NCBI GenBank assembly: GCA_023253245.1
Contig: JALRHB010000008.1
Coordinates: 1 to 24,521, forward strand
Origin: Polynucleobacter sp.
GTDB lineage: Bacteria > Pseudomonadota > Gammaproteobacteria > Burkholderiales > Burkholderiaceae
Length of the DNA: 24,521 nucleotides
Reading direction: 5' to 3'
The notes beneath the pieces were generated by a model. The model was not told the origin of the DNA. It made no database searches and saw nothing but the letters and a program-made list of their open reading frames with translations. This document shows, in pieces, positions 24,401 through 24,521 of the stretch; the stretch's first letter is position 1, and each line of letters starts with the position of its first letter. The translations under genes were made by a program, and so were the position numbers.

Positions 24401-24521
24401 GTGATTTTTTTAACAGCGGTTGGAGTATTTACATTGCTATCGTTGCATTGGTCGGCATTGGTTGGTGCGTCTGGCTACTCGCTTCGCAGAGAAAAGCAAA
24501 GGTTATCCATACTGCTGATGG
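24397..24521 (+). CDS. ccoP: Cytochrome c oxidase cbb3-type subunit III CcoP, N-terminal part (3' partial)
   Basis: The frame opens at ATG 24397 and runs off the window after 41 codons. The MSDFFNSGWSIYIAIVALVG start with one membrane helix is typical of CcoP; the diheme cytochrome domain lies beyond the window. The start overlaps ccoQ by 4 nt, consistent with translational coupling in ccoNOQP. Confidence 0.92.
   Translation, partial: MSDFFNSGWSIYIAIVALVGIGWCVWLLASQRKAKVIHTAD

Overview
The window looks like a low-to-mid GC betaproteobacterial chromosome, most like the freshwater genus Polynucleobacter (Burkholderiaceae). This rests on gene content, the tightly packed operons and the protein sequences; no database search was run. 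There are no rRNA or tRNA genes, insertion sequences, CRISPR arrays or phage genes. No gene-free stretch exceeds 300 bases. The longest gaps are 21928-22097 (cco promoter), 8082-8211 (ccm promoter) and 6794-6918 (terminator plus palindromes).

Region 1 (1-5261) is a light and oxidative-stress neighbourhood. It opens with the 3' end of a DASH-type cryptochrome/photolyase gene. A leftward operon follows (SDR oxidoreductase, secreted histidine phosphatase, DUF2237 protein). Then comes a rightward series: a TIGR03643/DUF2805 protein, a DCC-family thiol oxidoreductase-like protein, a secreted chalcone-isomerase-like protein, a DUF3833 lipoprotein and a complete iron-sulfur bacterial cryptochrome/(6-4) photolyase with all four cluster cysteines. 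The two photolyase-family genes bracket the cluster.

Region 2 (5330-8081) holds a DUF2452 protein, a zinc-free quinone oxidoreductase ending at a clear intrinsic terminator, and a two-gene unit: a small secreted protein overlapping a solute-binding-type protein that lacks a signal peptide.

Region 3 (8150-15027) is a complete System I cytochrome c maturation operon, ccmABCDEFGHI. Nearly all its genes overlap by 4 nt, and a sigma70-like promoter lies upstream. A convergent SDR gene closes it.

Region 4 (15904-19269) has a membrane-anchored TAXI-type binding protein without TRAP permease genes, a 2OG-Fe(II) dioxygenase and an MFS transporter.

Region 5 (19279-24521) is the cbb3 oxidase locus: ccoI and ccoS, then ccoN, ccoO, ccoQ and the start of ccoP. 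A perfect FNR-type box with class II spacing to a good -10 lies before ccoN, so the oxidase is probably induced by low oxygen. The regions connect: the Ccm machinery attaches the heme c groups that CcoO and CcoP need, and CcoI is expected to provide copper for CcoN.
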